DNA from: Liolophura sinensis
Lineage: Eukaryota; Mollusca; Polyplacophora; Chitonida; Chitonidae
DNA length: 64,000 bases
Direction: 5' to 3'
NCBI RefSeq assembly: GCF_032854445.1
Contig: NC_088303.1
Span: 25,211,265 to 25,275,264, forward strand
The translations under genes were made by a program, and so were the position numbers. Shown in pieces: positions 52,601 to 59,520 of this stretch (position 1 is its first letter; each line of letters begins with the position of its first letter). The notes beneath the pieces were generated by a model. That model made no database searches, was not told the origin of the DNA, and saw only the letters and a list, made by a program, of their open reading frames with translations.

Positions 52601-54227
52601 AGGTTATGTACAGCCAAAGATATATATATATATATATATATATATAATCTTACAGCATCCAAATACAGATGGAAAATTTGTAATTTTCTTGTTGTATTGT
52701 TATCTTGTTATATTATTGTCAGTTGTATTATTTGTCTAGTTTGTTCAAGTATATGTATTAAATGTATTCAAACATCTTCATGTTTCTGAAACAAGCCAGT
52801 TATTTCTCCTCTTTACTCTCTGATAGTGGTACCCTTACAACAAATAAATAAAGAAGTAAATAAATAAACACTGGGAGCCTGCATTGTAAAACATAAAGAC
52901 CCAATGATGACAGTCATTTTTAGATTTCCTGGTCAAAACAAAGTTGTCTTTCATGTGATAACAAAATTTTTTTCAGCAAGAGGCCTGGGAAGAGGAGCAG
53001 TTAAAACAGAGGATTAACTTTGATGGCTGTCAGATTGACCCAGCCCCATTCCAGTTAGTGGAGAGGACTTCTCTACATAAGGTATAAAAGATTTCATCTG
53101 GAAATTCTACATGTTTAAGGGACTTTTCACCAAATTATGGTCATAATTCACTTTGTAGCAAAATCGCCTGAAATTTTGTCCATGACTAACTTGCTCAATT
53201 TACTGTATTCTGAGAATGCTAATGATTCTGAAAAAATATTTTACGGCTGGTTAATTTGGAAGGCATCATGATATTCTGCTGGAAAAATGTACATTTCAGC
53301 ACCAAAAATGATATTTATGATATCAAAAATTGCACTTTTGTGGGTGAAAATTCGGGTCATGAAGTATGTGGTATACCAAGTCAAGTTTAGTCACTAGCAA
53401 CAAAACTGATATTTATTTGCCCAGCGCTATTTTTAATCTTCTAAACGATGGTAAACATTTTCACCCTTTTATGTACCGGTAGGTCCATTCATTGTTTTCT
53501 CTGCTGGGACTGAATCATGCCTATGTGACTAACACCGGCAAGCTGGTGGGAGTTGTAGCCCTGAAAGAAGTAAGTGTAGTAATTTAAGCATGACACAGTG
53601 TAATAAAAATATAGTGAAGGAGCCATTGACAGATAGTTCTGAATTGTCTACAAAGGTTAAAAGATGACTTCTTTTGAGTAGTCTCTTCCCATTGTTTTCT
53701 GCATCCTGTATAAAAATGCAGATGAAAGGCTTGGGACATGGTTAAACCATGCATTGCTTTGTTTAAAAGGTAGGCATGATATTGTACTGGAAAAATGTAT
53801 GCTTCAGCTCCAAAAGTAATCTTTATGACAATAACTTATCTTTAAGAATGAACTTTTACGGCCCAAATATTGGGCCATTTACAATAGTTGGATTACGTAA
53901 AGATGCCCATGAAGAGATTCATCAAGCATGTAGACAGTTGTTCGCTTCAACATTGAATTTAGCTACTGTCTTAGCAGTGAAATATTATAGACTAAGGCGT
54001 CAAACACCAACCTGGAAGTTATTAATTGCTGCTGTTTTTTATCAAAGTTGCGACATGCTATCCAAGGACGATTGGAGGAACAGGAAAATTCTAAAAAAGG
54101 TGGAAAGAATATGGATGAAGATGAAATAGAGCTGGATGACCCCGCTCAGTTACAAGTGGTGACACCGACGGATGGACATACAGACACATCCATGGTCATA
54201 GACTCCAACACAGCTAAGATCTCGTGA
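19605..54227 (+). CDS. ClC-2-like voltage-gated chloride channel, 25 coding exons
   Basis: Plasma-membrane chloride channel of the CLC family, closest to the ClC-1/ClC-2 group. CLC proteins are homodimers with one pore per subunit and two cytoplasmic CBS domains. The 25 exons, listed separately, sum to 2838 nt, giving 945 residues plus stop; human ClC-2 has 898. Visible features: N-terminal YEQTL|LYGRY as in ClC-2 (about residue 9-18); GSGIPE (144-149) and GKEGP (E188 is the fast-gating glutamate position); GIFVP (439-443); QPSFYDSI with pore tyrosine Y536; CBS1 about 557-625; a Ser/Pro/acidic linker about 630-820; CBS2 about 830-895; short acidic C-terminus. A channel rather than an exchanger is inferred from the ClC-2-like sequence and [12 protein letters not shown] motif. 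Introns hold SINEs, MITEs, minisatellites and an LTR element. The p53-family gene lies about 10 kb upstream on the same strand. Confidence 0.96.
20903..21131 (-). repeat. tRNA-derived SINE, minus orientation
   Basis: Reverse copy in ClC intron 1, diverged; ggaggccagcatcatgg is the complement of the core. Its open frames on both strands are repeat artefacts. Confidence 0.85.
21267..21396 (+). CDS. ClC exon 2 (N-terminal cytoplasmic region)
   Basis: Acceptor catttttcag, donor t|gtgagt. Reads [20 protein letters not shown], then a basic segment; matches the ClC-2 amino-terminal region implicated in gating. Confidence 0.95.
21673..21900 (+). mobile_element. MITE family A, copy 2
   Basis: Inverted ends gtaaatgacctaaaattttg and a diverged 3' end ending tttacagta; same internal order as copy 1. 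ClC intron 2. Confidence 0.75.
22411..22626 (-). mobile_element. MITE family A, copy 3 (inverted)
   Basis: Reverse orientation; ends aattacctaaaattttg and aaattttaggtcatttacag. ClC intron 2. Confidence 0.75.
24355..25640 (+). repeat. Degenerate tandem repeat, ClC intron 2
   Basis: Roughly 26-30-bp units around cacttccagtttggttctat and gaatatatc, with many variants (tcatgcagtttggttctg). Confidence 0.85.
26438..26508 (+). repeat. Short tandem repeat, about 20 bp x 4
   Basis: gtttagtggctgtgtagt repeated with a-for-g changes. Confidence 0.85.
26880..27010 (+). mobile_element. MITE family B, copy 3 (partial)
   Basis: attgtaattcttaaaccttt then tattcaagcatattctgaag; the right end is not clear. 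ClC intron 2. Confidence 0.55.
27864..28130 (+). repeat. Full-length tRNA-derived SINE with 12-bp target duplication
   Basis: Polymerase III A box (gtggctcatttgg) and B box (gagttcaagtcc), body, conserved 3' core and (aaat)n tail. Flanked by perfect direct repeats tcaatatattga at 27852-27863 and 28130-28141. Meta-SINE-like by my recollection of that superfamily; the name is unverified. Confidence 0.92.
28379..28789 (+). repeat. 50-51-bp minisatellite, ClC intron 2
   Basis: About eight units containing gatgtgaggtgttgaatact and gggaggggttgtgtgtatga. G-rich on the plus strand. Confidence 0.92.
30953..31084 (+). CDS. ClC exon 3 (helices A-B)
   Basis: Acceptor ggtttctttcag, donor g|gtatga. Contains [20 protein letters not shown], the first membrane helix. 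The preceding intron is about 9.6 kb, the largest in the gene. Confidence 0.96.
31375..31503 (+). CDS. ClC exon 4 (helix C and approach to pore)
   Basis: Acceptor gtttgtttcag, donor g|gtaagc. Contains [15 protein letters not shown], whose last Gly codon is split and begins the GSGIP motif. Confidence 0.96.
   Translation, partial: LKSGYTKSCLSPYRCSLWPGCHTPLFSSSLLLGLLISSPHRL
31941..32147 (-). mobile_element. MITE family A, copy 4 (inverted)
   Basis: gtaaatgacctaaatattc to atgttaggtcattcaccgta; in ClC intron 4, less than 100 bp before exon 5. Confidence 0.72.
32235..32368 (+). CDS. ClC exon 5 (GSGIP to gating glutamate)
   Basis: Acceptor ctctttttag, donor gaaagag|gtgagt. Contains [19 protein letters not shown] and ends in PIGKE, so the gating-Glu codon is the last codon of the exon. 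Its final 60 bases are followed by five tandem copies in the intron. Confidence 0.96.
32309..32668 (+). repeat. 60-bp tandem array from ClC exon 5 end plus donor
   Basis: Six copies of exactly 60 bp. The first is the exon end (32309-32368); five follow at 32369, 32429, 32489, 32549 and 32609. Each ends in gaaagag or gaaagaa followed by gtgagt or gtgggt, an exon/donor junction. An in-frame TAA at 32411 would truncate the protein if any later donor were used. Confidence 0.95.
32870..32947 (+). CDS. ClC exon 6 (GKE|GPF pore segment)
   Basis: Acceptor tttttttcag, donor gag|gtgagt. Starts with [18 protein letters not shown], completing GKEGP. Confidence 0.96.
33505..33583 (+). CDS. ClC exon 7
   Basis: Acceptor tcttttcacag, donor g|gtaagg. 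Reads [20 protein letters not shown], then FAAPIG, a highly conserved membrane segment. Confidence 0.96.
33971..34096 (+). CDS. ClC exon 8
   Basis: Acceptor tgttgttgcag, donor g|gtatga. Contains [20 protein letters not shown], near-identical to the ClC-2 consensus. Confidence 0.96.
34472..34556 (+). CDS. ClC exon 9
   Basis: Acceptor tattttgtcag, donor gg|gtatgc. Contains [19 protein letters not shown], the extracellular loop and start of the next helix. Confidence 0.95.
34898..35066 (+). repeat. 5'-truncated SINE with target duplication, ClC intron 9
   Basis: Starts in the body (ttcctctccggctg) and ends in (aaat)n. Flanked by tagagcaggag at 34887-34897 and 35067-35077. Confidence 0.92.
35201..35302 (+). 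CDS. ClC exon 10
   Basis: Acceptor cttcattacag, donor aa|gtaagt. Contains [20 protein letters not shown] followed by basic residues. The usual GFGGALF-like motif here reads GFAGPLF. Confidence 0.93.
35654..35738 (+). CDS. ClC exon 11
   Basis: Acceptor tttccatttcag, donor gag|gtatgt. Reads [20 protein letters not shown], then LGQFFSGE, matching the STLTFPPGFGQF region of ClC-2. Confidence 0.96.
36068..36330. repeat. Composite SINE relics, both orientations
   Basis: A diverged plus copy (about 36108-36240, ending in aaataaataaa) is followed by a minus fragment (about 36260-36330), and preceded by a short minus-type tail. Probably nested or rearranged insertions in ClC intron 11. Confidence 0.7.
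36376..36528 (+). CDS. ClC exon 12
   Basis: Acceptor gaatatttcag, donor act|gtgagt. Starts [20 protein letters not shown], the variable extracellular loop; NIT is a potential N-glycosylation site. Ends in a hydrophobic segment [10 protein letters not shown]. Confidence 0.95.
37053..37122 (+). CDS. ClC exon 13 (GIFVP selectivity motif)
   Basis: Acceptor tttcacttttag, donor g|gtaagc. Reads [20 protein letters not shown], the third chloride-coordinating segment. Confidence 0.96.
37574..37895 (+). repeat. Minisatellite, ClC intron 13
   Basis: About six units of 46-59 bp built on gtcaaagctgtatgtgatga and ggtttcctgtctttgcctgg. ORFs here are artefacts. Confidence 0.9.
38247..38360 (+). CDS. ClC exon 14
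   Basis: Acceptor ccccatttag, donor g|gtaagt. Contains [20 protein letters not shown] and ends with PGGYAVVG, both strongly conserved. Confidence 0.96.
38652..38802 (-). repeat. 5'-truncated SINE, minus, with target duplication
   Basis: Begins with the (ttta)n complement of the tail. Flanked by cacatgcctaatt at 38639-38651 and 38803-38815, inside ClC intron 14. Confidence 0.9.
39176..39273 (+). CDS. ClC exon 15
   Basis: Acceptor tctgttccag, donor gtg|gtagga. Contains [20 protein letters not shown], then [11 protein letters not shown]. Confidence 0.96.
39656..39771 (+). CDS. ClC exon 16 (pore tyrosine)
   Basis: Acceptor gtcttacag, donor ag|gtgggt. Contains [19 protein letters not shown]; the Tyr of FYDSI is the conserved pore tyrosine. 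Ends the membrane domain. Confidence 0.96.
39788..40060 (-). repeat. Very diverged SINE relic
   Basis: tttatttactggtttggtgt and later catgacagtggccttgttta resemble the reverse SINE tail and core, with extra sequence between. Confidence 0.35.
40165..40392 (+). mobile_element. MITE family A, copy 5 (diverged)
   Basis: Internal landmark tttcagcaccaaaagtgatg retained; terminal repeats eroded. ClC intron 16. Confidence 0.6.
41087..41220 (+). CDS. ClC exon 17 (CBS1, first part)
   Basis: Acceptor gtttgctttcag, donor ccacag|gtgagt. Reads [20 protein letters not shown], start of CBS1. The exon end and donor recur at 41261 and 41331. Confidence 0.95.
41183..41340 (+). repeat. Tandem copies of ClC exon 17 end plus donor
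   Basis: The exon end ctggtggactccacag|gtgagt recurs in diverged form with donors at 41262 and 41332. Using the second donor would include an in-frame TAG at 41250-41252. Confidence 0.85.
41354..41418 (+). repeat. SINE 3' end fragment
   Basis: Short relic with ttggctgccatcatataa and the gtttaacaccaatcaaataa tail. Confidence 0.7.
43470..43850 (+). repeat. Unclassified dispersed repeat, two diverged units
   Basis: gcgattttgtccatgtatct to cattattttcataa (from about 43525) is echoed by cagattttgtctatgcaaca to ttattattttcataat (from about 43723); preceded by a ctgtctgtctg run. ClC intron 17. Confidence 0.55.
44198..44565 (+). CDS. ClC exon 18 (CBS1 end and acidic linker)
   Basis: Acceptor atattgacag, donor atg|gtaagt. 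Starts [20 protein letters not shown] (CBS1 end), then a long Ser/Pro/Glu/Asp-rich linker. At 368 nt it is the largest internal exon. Confidence 0.95.
44637..44680 (+). repeat. SINE 3' end fragment
   Basis: taagcattgagttcggccta then aaaacaccaatcaaataa: only the last part of the SINE, directly after ClC exon 18. Confidence 0.6.
44830..45102 (+). repeat. Full-length tRNA-derived SINE with target duplication
   Basis: Best tRNA-like head in the window (tggctcagttggttagagcg). Flanked by cctacttta at 44821-44829 and 45103-45111, in ClC intron 18. Confidence 0.92.
45481..45616 (+). CDS. ClC exon 19 (inter-CBS linker)
   Basis: Acceptor aaacttgcag. Donor aaaag|gtcaga is weak at the downstream positions but gives the phase needed by exon 20. 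Codes for a Ser/Lys-rich linker ([20 protein letters not shown]) with several SP/TP potential phosphosites. Read-through meets TAG at 45643. Confidence 0.85.
45970..46190 (-). mobile_element. MITE family B, copy 4 (inverted)
   Basis: Ends ccctaattcctcaaccattt and aagttcgaagaattacagta are inverted repeats; about 220 bp. ClC intron 19. Confidence 0.7.
47008..47084 (+). CDS. ClC exon 20
   Basis: Acceptor ttttctctcag, donor cag|gtattc. Reads [20 protein letters not shown], then VPYYYQ. Part of the inter-CBS linker; supported by phase on both sides. Confidence 0.85.
47549..47587 (+). CDS. ClC exon 21 (39-nt microexon, probable)
   Basis: Acceptor ccttcttttccag, donor ttg|gtatgt. Codes for [13 protein letters not shown] in phase 0/0, so it may be optional. 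Confidence 0.6.
47691..47917 (+). repeat. Diverged tRNA-derived SINE
   Basis: Full-length but heavily mutated copy (gtggtcctccgtgaactgg to the tail), between ClC exons 21 and 22. Confidence 0.75.
48243..48284 (+). CDS. ClC exon 22 (42-nt microexon, probable)
   Basis: Acceptor tgtttttccag, donor gag|gtaagg. Codes for [14 protein letters not shown] in phase 0/0. Confidence 0.72.
48535..48653. repeat. Near-perfect inverted repeat (hairpin), ClC intron 22
   Basis: Arms 48535-48577 and 48611-48653 are complementary at 41 of 43 positions by eye, with a 33-bp loop. Both contain cataagcacaac or its complement. Probably a foldback element. Confidence 0.85.
48897..49668 (+). repeat. 5' LTR (inferred limits)
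   Basis: Right edge ccttaca at 49668 matches the end of the 3' LTR. The left edge is inferred from tgtaag at 48897, the inverted counterpart of cttaca. ORFs inside it are not genes. Confidence 0.6.
49828..51060 (+). pseudogene. Degenerate gag region of the LTR element
   Basis: Starts with an ATG at 49828 and is broken by a stop at 49884 and later lesions. Contains a Lys/Glu-rich charged segment (about 50050-50220) and a capsid C-terminal-like part ([20 protein letters not shown], about 50556-50615) of the type related to SCAN domains. Confidence 0.7.
51112..51384 (+). pseudogene. Retroviral-type aspartic protease remnant
   Basis: Open stretch with the catalytic DTGAS motif at 51169-51183. 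The frame breaks near 51383, close to a conserved LGxDL-like motif. Confidence 0.75.
51654..52600 (+). pseudogene. Integrase remnant
   Basis: Split over several frames. H2C2 zinc-binding part ([18 protein letters not shown] with CYTC) at about 51895-52020, then core-domain pieces with HIDYP and SDQWSN, and ALGRYHQT where a catalytic Glu is expected but Gly is present. Confidence 0.85.
52618..52646. repeat. (TA)n microsatellite at the element's deletion joint
   Basis: Short (ta)n run between the end of integrase-like sequence and 3' LTR sequence. Confidence 0.8.
52665..52838 (+). repeat. Truncated 3' LTR
   Basis: About 170 bp similar to 49477-49668 (tctgatagtggtacccttac near the end); the left part of the LTR is missing. 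Confidence 0.75.
52977..53081 (+). CDS. ClC exon 23 (lead-in to CBS2)
   Basis: Acceptor tttttttcag, donor aag|gtataa. Reads [20 protein letters not shown], then [15 protein letters not shown], near-identical to the ClC-1/ClC-2 CBS2 entry. Confidence 0.96.
53155..53366 (+). mobile_element. MITE family A, copy 6
   Basis: Contains ttttgtccatgactaacttg and tttcagcaccaaaaatgat, matching copy 1. ClC intron 23. Confidence 0.7.
53483..53569 (+). CDS. ClC exon 24 (CBS2 core)
   Basis: Acceptor taccggtag, donor gaa|gtaagt. Contains [20 protein letters not shown] and LVGVVALKE. Confidence 0.96.
53770..53887 (+). mobile_element. MITE family A, copy 7 (5'-truncated)
   Basis: Right half only (gcttcagctccaaaagtaat to gggccatttacaatag), in ClC intron 24 just before the last exon. 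Confidence 0.6.
54048..54227 (+). CDS. ClC exon 25 (end of CBS2, C-terminus, stop)
   Basis: Acceptor tttttatcaaag. Starts [12 protein letters not shown], the conserved end of CBS2, followed by an acidic tail and TGA at 54225-54227. The acceptor lies just after a truncated MITE. No convincing nearby poly(A) hexamer; AATAAA at 60232 is far away. Confidence 0.9.
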   Translation: MRHAIQGRLEEQENSKKGGKNMDEDEIELDDPAQLQVVTPTDGHTDTSMVIDSNTAKIS

Positions 54228-54781
54228 CACTGATTAACAAGTGCTGCTCAGTTTTGTTGGTCACATTTTCGTTCGTTTTCAAATTTTCTTTATATTTCAG
54301 TTTACTCATGTAGTTTGCATAATGGTACTTTATTCTATAACCCTGTACCTCCTTTCCCTGCCTCGTGGTTTTCTTTTTTTCTGAAGTACATTGTGTTAAG
54401 AAAGGCTTTAAGAGATTTCAGAGTGACAGACAGCCATAGGTATTTATACACATGATATGCAAGAGTTTTGAAAATGTGCCCCCATACTTTGTTCATGGCA
54501 TACTTTTCAGTGTCAGAAATCGCTTGATAAAATGGTGGTTTTCTGATGGTGCAATGGAAGTATATTACTTTAACTCTGTTAGGATGCGTACTTATCAATG
54601 CATTTGCATATATGCATGTGGTAGAGATGTAACTGAACTAAGAATGCTAAGTGGTTCTCTCTTAAAATTGCCGTCCTATTTTATCTAAGGTACACATTGT
54701 TAGCTATGATATAATCTGAATTTACTACAATTTCACCAGATCTTCTACTGTACAGCCAGATTCTAGCTGAATATCCTAAAG

Positions 54782-55702
54782 CAGTCTTGGCTGCGTCATG
54801 CACTGTTGATTGGGCCATCATCAGTTTTGGCTGCGTCATAAACCGTTGATTGGGCCATCATCAGTCTTGGCTGCGTCATGCACCGTTGATTAGGCCATCA
54901 TCAGTCTTGGCTGCGTCATGCACCTTTGGTTGGCCATCATCTGTGTTGGCTGCGACATGCACCATTGGTTGGGCCATCATCAGTCTTGGCTGCGTCATGC
55001 ACTGTTGGTTGGGCCATCATCAGTCTTGGCTGTGTCATGCACCGTTGGTTGGGCCATCATCAGTCTTGGCTGTATCATGCACCGTTGGTTGGGCCATCAT
55101 CAGTCTTGGCGGTGTAATGCGCCGTTGATTGGTTCATCATCAGTCTTGGCTGTGTCATGCACCGTTGATTGGGCCATCATCAGTCTTGGCTGCGTCATGC
55201 ACCGTTGATTGGGCCATCATCAGTCTTGGCTGCGTCATGCACTGTTGGTTGGGCCATCATCAGTCTTGGCTGCGTCATGCACTGTTGGTTGGGCCATCAT
55301 CAGTCTTGGCTGTGTCATGCACCATTGGTTGGGCCATCATCAGTCTTGGCTGTGTCATGCACCGTTGATTGGGCCATCATCAGTCTTGGCTGTGTCATGC
55401 ACCGTTGATTGGGCCATCATCAGTCTTGGCTGTGTCATGCACTGTTGGTTGGGCCATCATCAGTCTTGGCTGTGTCATGCACTGTTGGTTGGGCCATCAT
55501 CAGTCTTGGCGGTGTAATGCACCGTTGATTGGTCCATCATCAGTCTTGGCTGTGTCATGCACCGTTGATTGGGCCATCATCAGTCTTGGTTGTGTCATGT
55601 GCTGTTGATTGGGCCATCATCAGTCTTGGCTGTGTCATGCACCTTTGATTGGGCCATCATCACTCTTCGCTGTGTCATGTACCGTTGATTGGGCCATCAT
55701 AC
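54782..55702 (+). repeat. 40-bp minisatellite, about 23 copies
   Basis: Unit made of ttgattgggccatcatcagt and cttggctgtgtcatgcaccg. Because 40 is not a multiple of 3, all three frames run through the same peptide blocks, which explains the overlapping ORFs. Lies downstream of the ClC stop, perhaps in its 3' UTR. Confidence 0.96.
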
Positions 55703-56342
55703 TGGGACCCTGGTCCACACCCTACTTGCCATCCTGACAACATGCTACATGTGTACGCCCAATATGTTACAAACATATTTAATACGACAAATCCATTGTC
55801 TTCAGATATTGGCTGGTACATTTTCCTCCAGAAAAATTTCCCTCAGAATTAGAGCCTGTTGTATCACTGCTTGGGACTTTACATAAAAACATGTATATGT
55901 TGAGCATATATAGTACAGTGTAGATTTAAACTTACTTTATTACAGAATGGAAACATACGGGCTAGTGAAGCTTTGATATCATCATTATACTGAACAAATA
56001 CTGTAGATGAAACTGCCAGCATCTAGGTAGTAAAATTATTGCCAGTCTTTTGTGTTGACGATATACGGGGTACATGGGCAGAGCTTGAAACTGGACCTGT
56101 GTTCAGGGATAGAATCTGTAGATAAAGGCTTTTAATGGGCTTTACTATAACGCAATAACATTTGATTAGCACGAAAATGGTGACATAACTTTAGAACTAT
56201 GCTATAAGTACAAACATATTAAATGTGGTGTTCATTTAGCAAAATGCACGAGATACATAAATGTACTTCAGTGTTGTAAAATCATGCGGCGATTGTACGT
56301 ACATGTACATGATGATACTGTTGTACACAGATCATACCACCC

Positions 56343-57070
56343 TTGATGGTACTATTATACACACATCCTGACCGAATCATACGCCTAGGGTGGTACTATT
56401 ATACGCACATCCTGATTGGATTATACGGCCATAATGGTACTATTATACGCACATCCTGACGGGATCATACGGCCATAATGGTACTATTATATGCACATCC
56501 TGACGGGATCATACGGCCATAATGGTACTATTATGCGCACATCCTGACGGGATCATACGCCCAGTATGGTACTATTATACACACATCCTGACCTGATCAT
56601 ACGCTTAGGATGGTACTATTATACGTACATCCTGATCGGATTATACGGCCATAATGGTACTATTATACACACATCCTGACCGGATTATACACACATCCTG
56701 ACCAGATCATAGGCCCACGATGGTACTATTATACGTACATCCTGATTGGATTATACGGCCATAATGGTACTATTATACACACATCCTGACCAGATTATAT
56801 GGCCATAATGGTACTATGATACGCACATCCAGATCGGATTATACGGCCTTAATGGTACTATTATACACACATCCTGACCAGATCATAGGCCCACGATGGT
56901 ACTATTATACGCACATCCTGATCGGATTGTACGCCCACGATGGTACTATTATACGCACATTCTGATCAGATTATACGGCCATAATGGTACTATCACGTGC
57001 ACATCCTGATTGGATCATACACCCAGGATGGTACTATTATACGCACATCCTGATCGAATTATATGGACAT
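56343..57070 (+). repeat. About 45-bp minisatellite, about 15 copies
   Basis: Unit tggtactattatacgcacat, cctgatcggattatacggcc, ataa, with two recurring variants (gatcatacgccca and gattatacggccata). Confidence 0.95.
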
Positions 57071-57159
57071 GATGTGCGGGAAAAATATGACAGGCTACGA
57101 CGGACAGCTTGCCACACGCTGAACATGCAGCCATGGTGGGTAAAGGATATTAGGCAGGT
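57062..57159 (+). other. Orphan exon-like segment
   Basis: Directly after the minisatellite, non-repetitive open reading YGHDVREKYDRLRRTACHTL, then NMQPWWVKDIRQ, ending at a possible donor cag|gtatct. No family recognised and no clear acceptor. Confidence 0.25.
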
Positions 57160-58591
57160 ATCTGGGAGTACTGTTCTTCTTTATTTTATTTTCTTAATAA
57201 TCATGAAAAAGCTTGAGAGCTTCATTTTTTAAGATGTATTTGGAAATTTTAAAATCATTTAAAATGATGAACAATGTATTGGATAGCATTTTACCATCCT
57301 GTAAGTTGGCTTAAATGATTTAGTAGTTGTTGTGCACCACCTTAAAGTAGAATCCAGCAGCAGTTTGCCATTGTACATTTTTTTGACCAGTTTCATCTTT
57401 CATATTGTGTCTAGTTGCATCTGAATGCTCATTTTTATGACAATTGTTGTACAAACTTTCTTTGTGTGGATCAGAAACTTACAGCTCTGTTCAATCTCAC
57501 CTCGTAGTTTACACGTTGATCAGTCTTGTATATTTGGTTCAGAGGGATACGTTTCTTGTTTATGTATTACCATCATGTATTCATGTCTTACTGAAGGTAA
57601 GAGTGCTTTGCTGAAATATGCTGTTTCAATATTGTTTGTGTTCAGTGTGAATTTCCAAAATGGCCATGGTAAATGCTGTATATGTAGGAAGTGAGATTAT
57701 CTACCTCCGATTGCTAGAAGATACATCTTCACTCATGATGTAGTGCAAAGGGCCATTCCAGTTTTTGCAAAAATACTGTAGTGAAATAATGAAATTACTC
57801 TATGTTTGCCAAATCATAAAACAACCAATTGTGACATAGCAACATTTATATCTTCAAATGTATTTATAGCTTCTGGTTAGTTATAAAGCTTGTTTTATTT
57901 TTCCTTGGCATTTGTGTTCAGAAAGAGAAATAATTCTGGTCAGAGCATCCTGATTAATTGGATGCCCTAGTATGCCATTCTATACCAGCAGTAAATCAAA
58001 TGCCCCGTTCCACAGCCCGCCCTTGTTTTATTGTTGCCCAGAGTTGTGGTTATCTCCCCTGTACAGATCTGTTTTTAGAGACAAATCATGTGGTGATTCC
58101 GAATTATTTTATTAACATCAAATGTTAAAAGGTGCCTTTAAAATCTCAATAGATCCGAGCCTCAAACATGGTGTCAAATTTTAGAATGCAACATAATTAC
58201 TCCGCCTGTTAGAAGTAGATTTGCACCGAGCATCAGGGGAAGTAACCAGGGAAAGAAAGGACTCATCTTGGTTTCTTCATCTTCATTATTAGCAACACAT
58301 AATTGTTTATGTATTGTGCAAAACCTTACATGTATTTGTTGTGCTCAAACAGATCTCTTTATATTTGTATAAAACACTTTTCCAACTTTTCCATACTGTA
58401 ATAGGCTCATATTAACCACATGGTCTTTCACCATACATGTGCATTCAGTACCTGTCACTTTGTGCATGTCCTCCTCTGACATTATACTATTAAAACTGGG
58501 ATGCAAGTATTCAAAACAATCACACGTGTTATTATTCTATTTGCTAAACCATGAATGTGATTCTGTTGGTCATTATTCATTTGTTTTGCAG

Positions 58592-58723
58592 CAAGGCTTG
58601 ACCGTCCTCACTGCCGAGCAACTGGCTGTCAGGCCTCACCAAAGCAACATTAGCCGAAGCCTGAGTATCACAATTATGACATTTTCAGTTCTTTGCAGCA
58701 TATACATAACCTACATTAACTAG
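58592..58723 (+). other. Orphan exon-like segment, possible alternative last exon
   Basis: Strong acceptor tcatttgttttgcag ends at 58591, then QGLTVLTAEQLAVRPHQSNI, a hydrophobic run and TAG. Phase 0, so it could in principle follow ClC exon 24. No family recognised. Confidence 0.3.
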
Positions 58724-59224
58724 TTCAATACAGATCACTTGCCTGGAAAGGATTGTTTTTTTTTTTAAACAATGTGGAAATTATTTCATGAATATTCAGT
58801 TATTACTTGACCTACATGTAGTGTTTGTCAGATGTTATGACCTTTGTTATTGTCATCATAGATCATGAAATTTGCACACACAGATTTGACATTTTCAAGA
58901 AAAGCTAACTTTTGAAATGTTATATTACAGTTGCTTGCATTGTTTGTTTTTTTTCACAAGATTATTTATTTATAATTTTATTTGAAAAAAAAAAATCAAA
59001 ACATGGATGAACACTGATAAATGTGCTTAACATTAATCATGTAAACAGGGAAATGATTTGATAAAATAAGTTATGATTGTTACATTTTGTTTGAGGTTAA
59101 AAAGGTAATGAATCATTGCAAGTTCTTAAGCACCCCTTATGTTCACGAAGCTGACACAGTGACCAGCACAGATGACATAATGTTGCCAGAGTAGTTTTGT
59201 GTTCATAGTGGTACACGTATAGGA

Positions 59225-59520
59225 ATAGGTTTACGTGAATGTAAGGTACAAGTGTAAGATGTATGTACCCTAAGTGAAGCCGTAAGTGTGAGATTATGTG
59301 TACCTTAACCGAAGCTATAAGATGTGAGATTATGTGTACCTCATCCGAAGCTAAAAGTGTAAGATTATATGAACATTAATTTAAGATTACCAGTGTAATA
59401 TTATGTGTAGATTAACCCTACATTACCAGTTCAAGATTAGTGTACATTAACCTAATGCTACAAATGTGACTTTACATGTACTGAACATTACATGTGTAAT
59501 TGTAAGGTTTTTTGTGTACC
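59225..59520 (+). repeat. Degenerate tandem repeat, about 40 bp
   Basis: Variants of gtgagattatgtgtacctta and accgaagctataag, decaying rightward. Confidence 0.7.

Larger units (their letters stand above)
48897..52838 (+). mobile_element. Decayed Ty3/Gypsy LTR retrotransposon (Gmr1-like order)
   Basis: Inserted in ClC intron 22, same strand. Contains a long 5' LTR, a primer-binding-like tggggcttgtct just after it, gag, an aspartic protease (DTGAS), then integrase with only a short spacer between. No reverse transcriptase or RNase H is visible anywhere. The protease-integrase adjacency fits the Gmr1-like group, where reverse transcriptase follows integrase; here that part is deleted. Reading frames carry stops and frameshifts, and the integrase catalytic Glu is replaced, so the copy is dead. 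No matching target-site duplication was found. Confidence 0.9.

Noticed and set aside
54850-55608. Several overlapping ORFs with HHQSWLRHAPL-type repeats
   Set aside because: Products of the 40-bp minisatellite, which cycles through all three frames; no start, splice or domain evidence.
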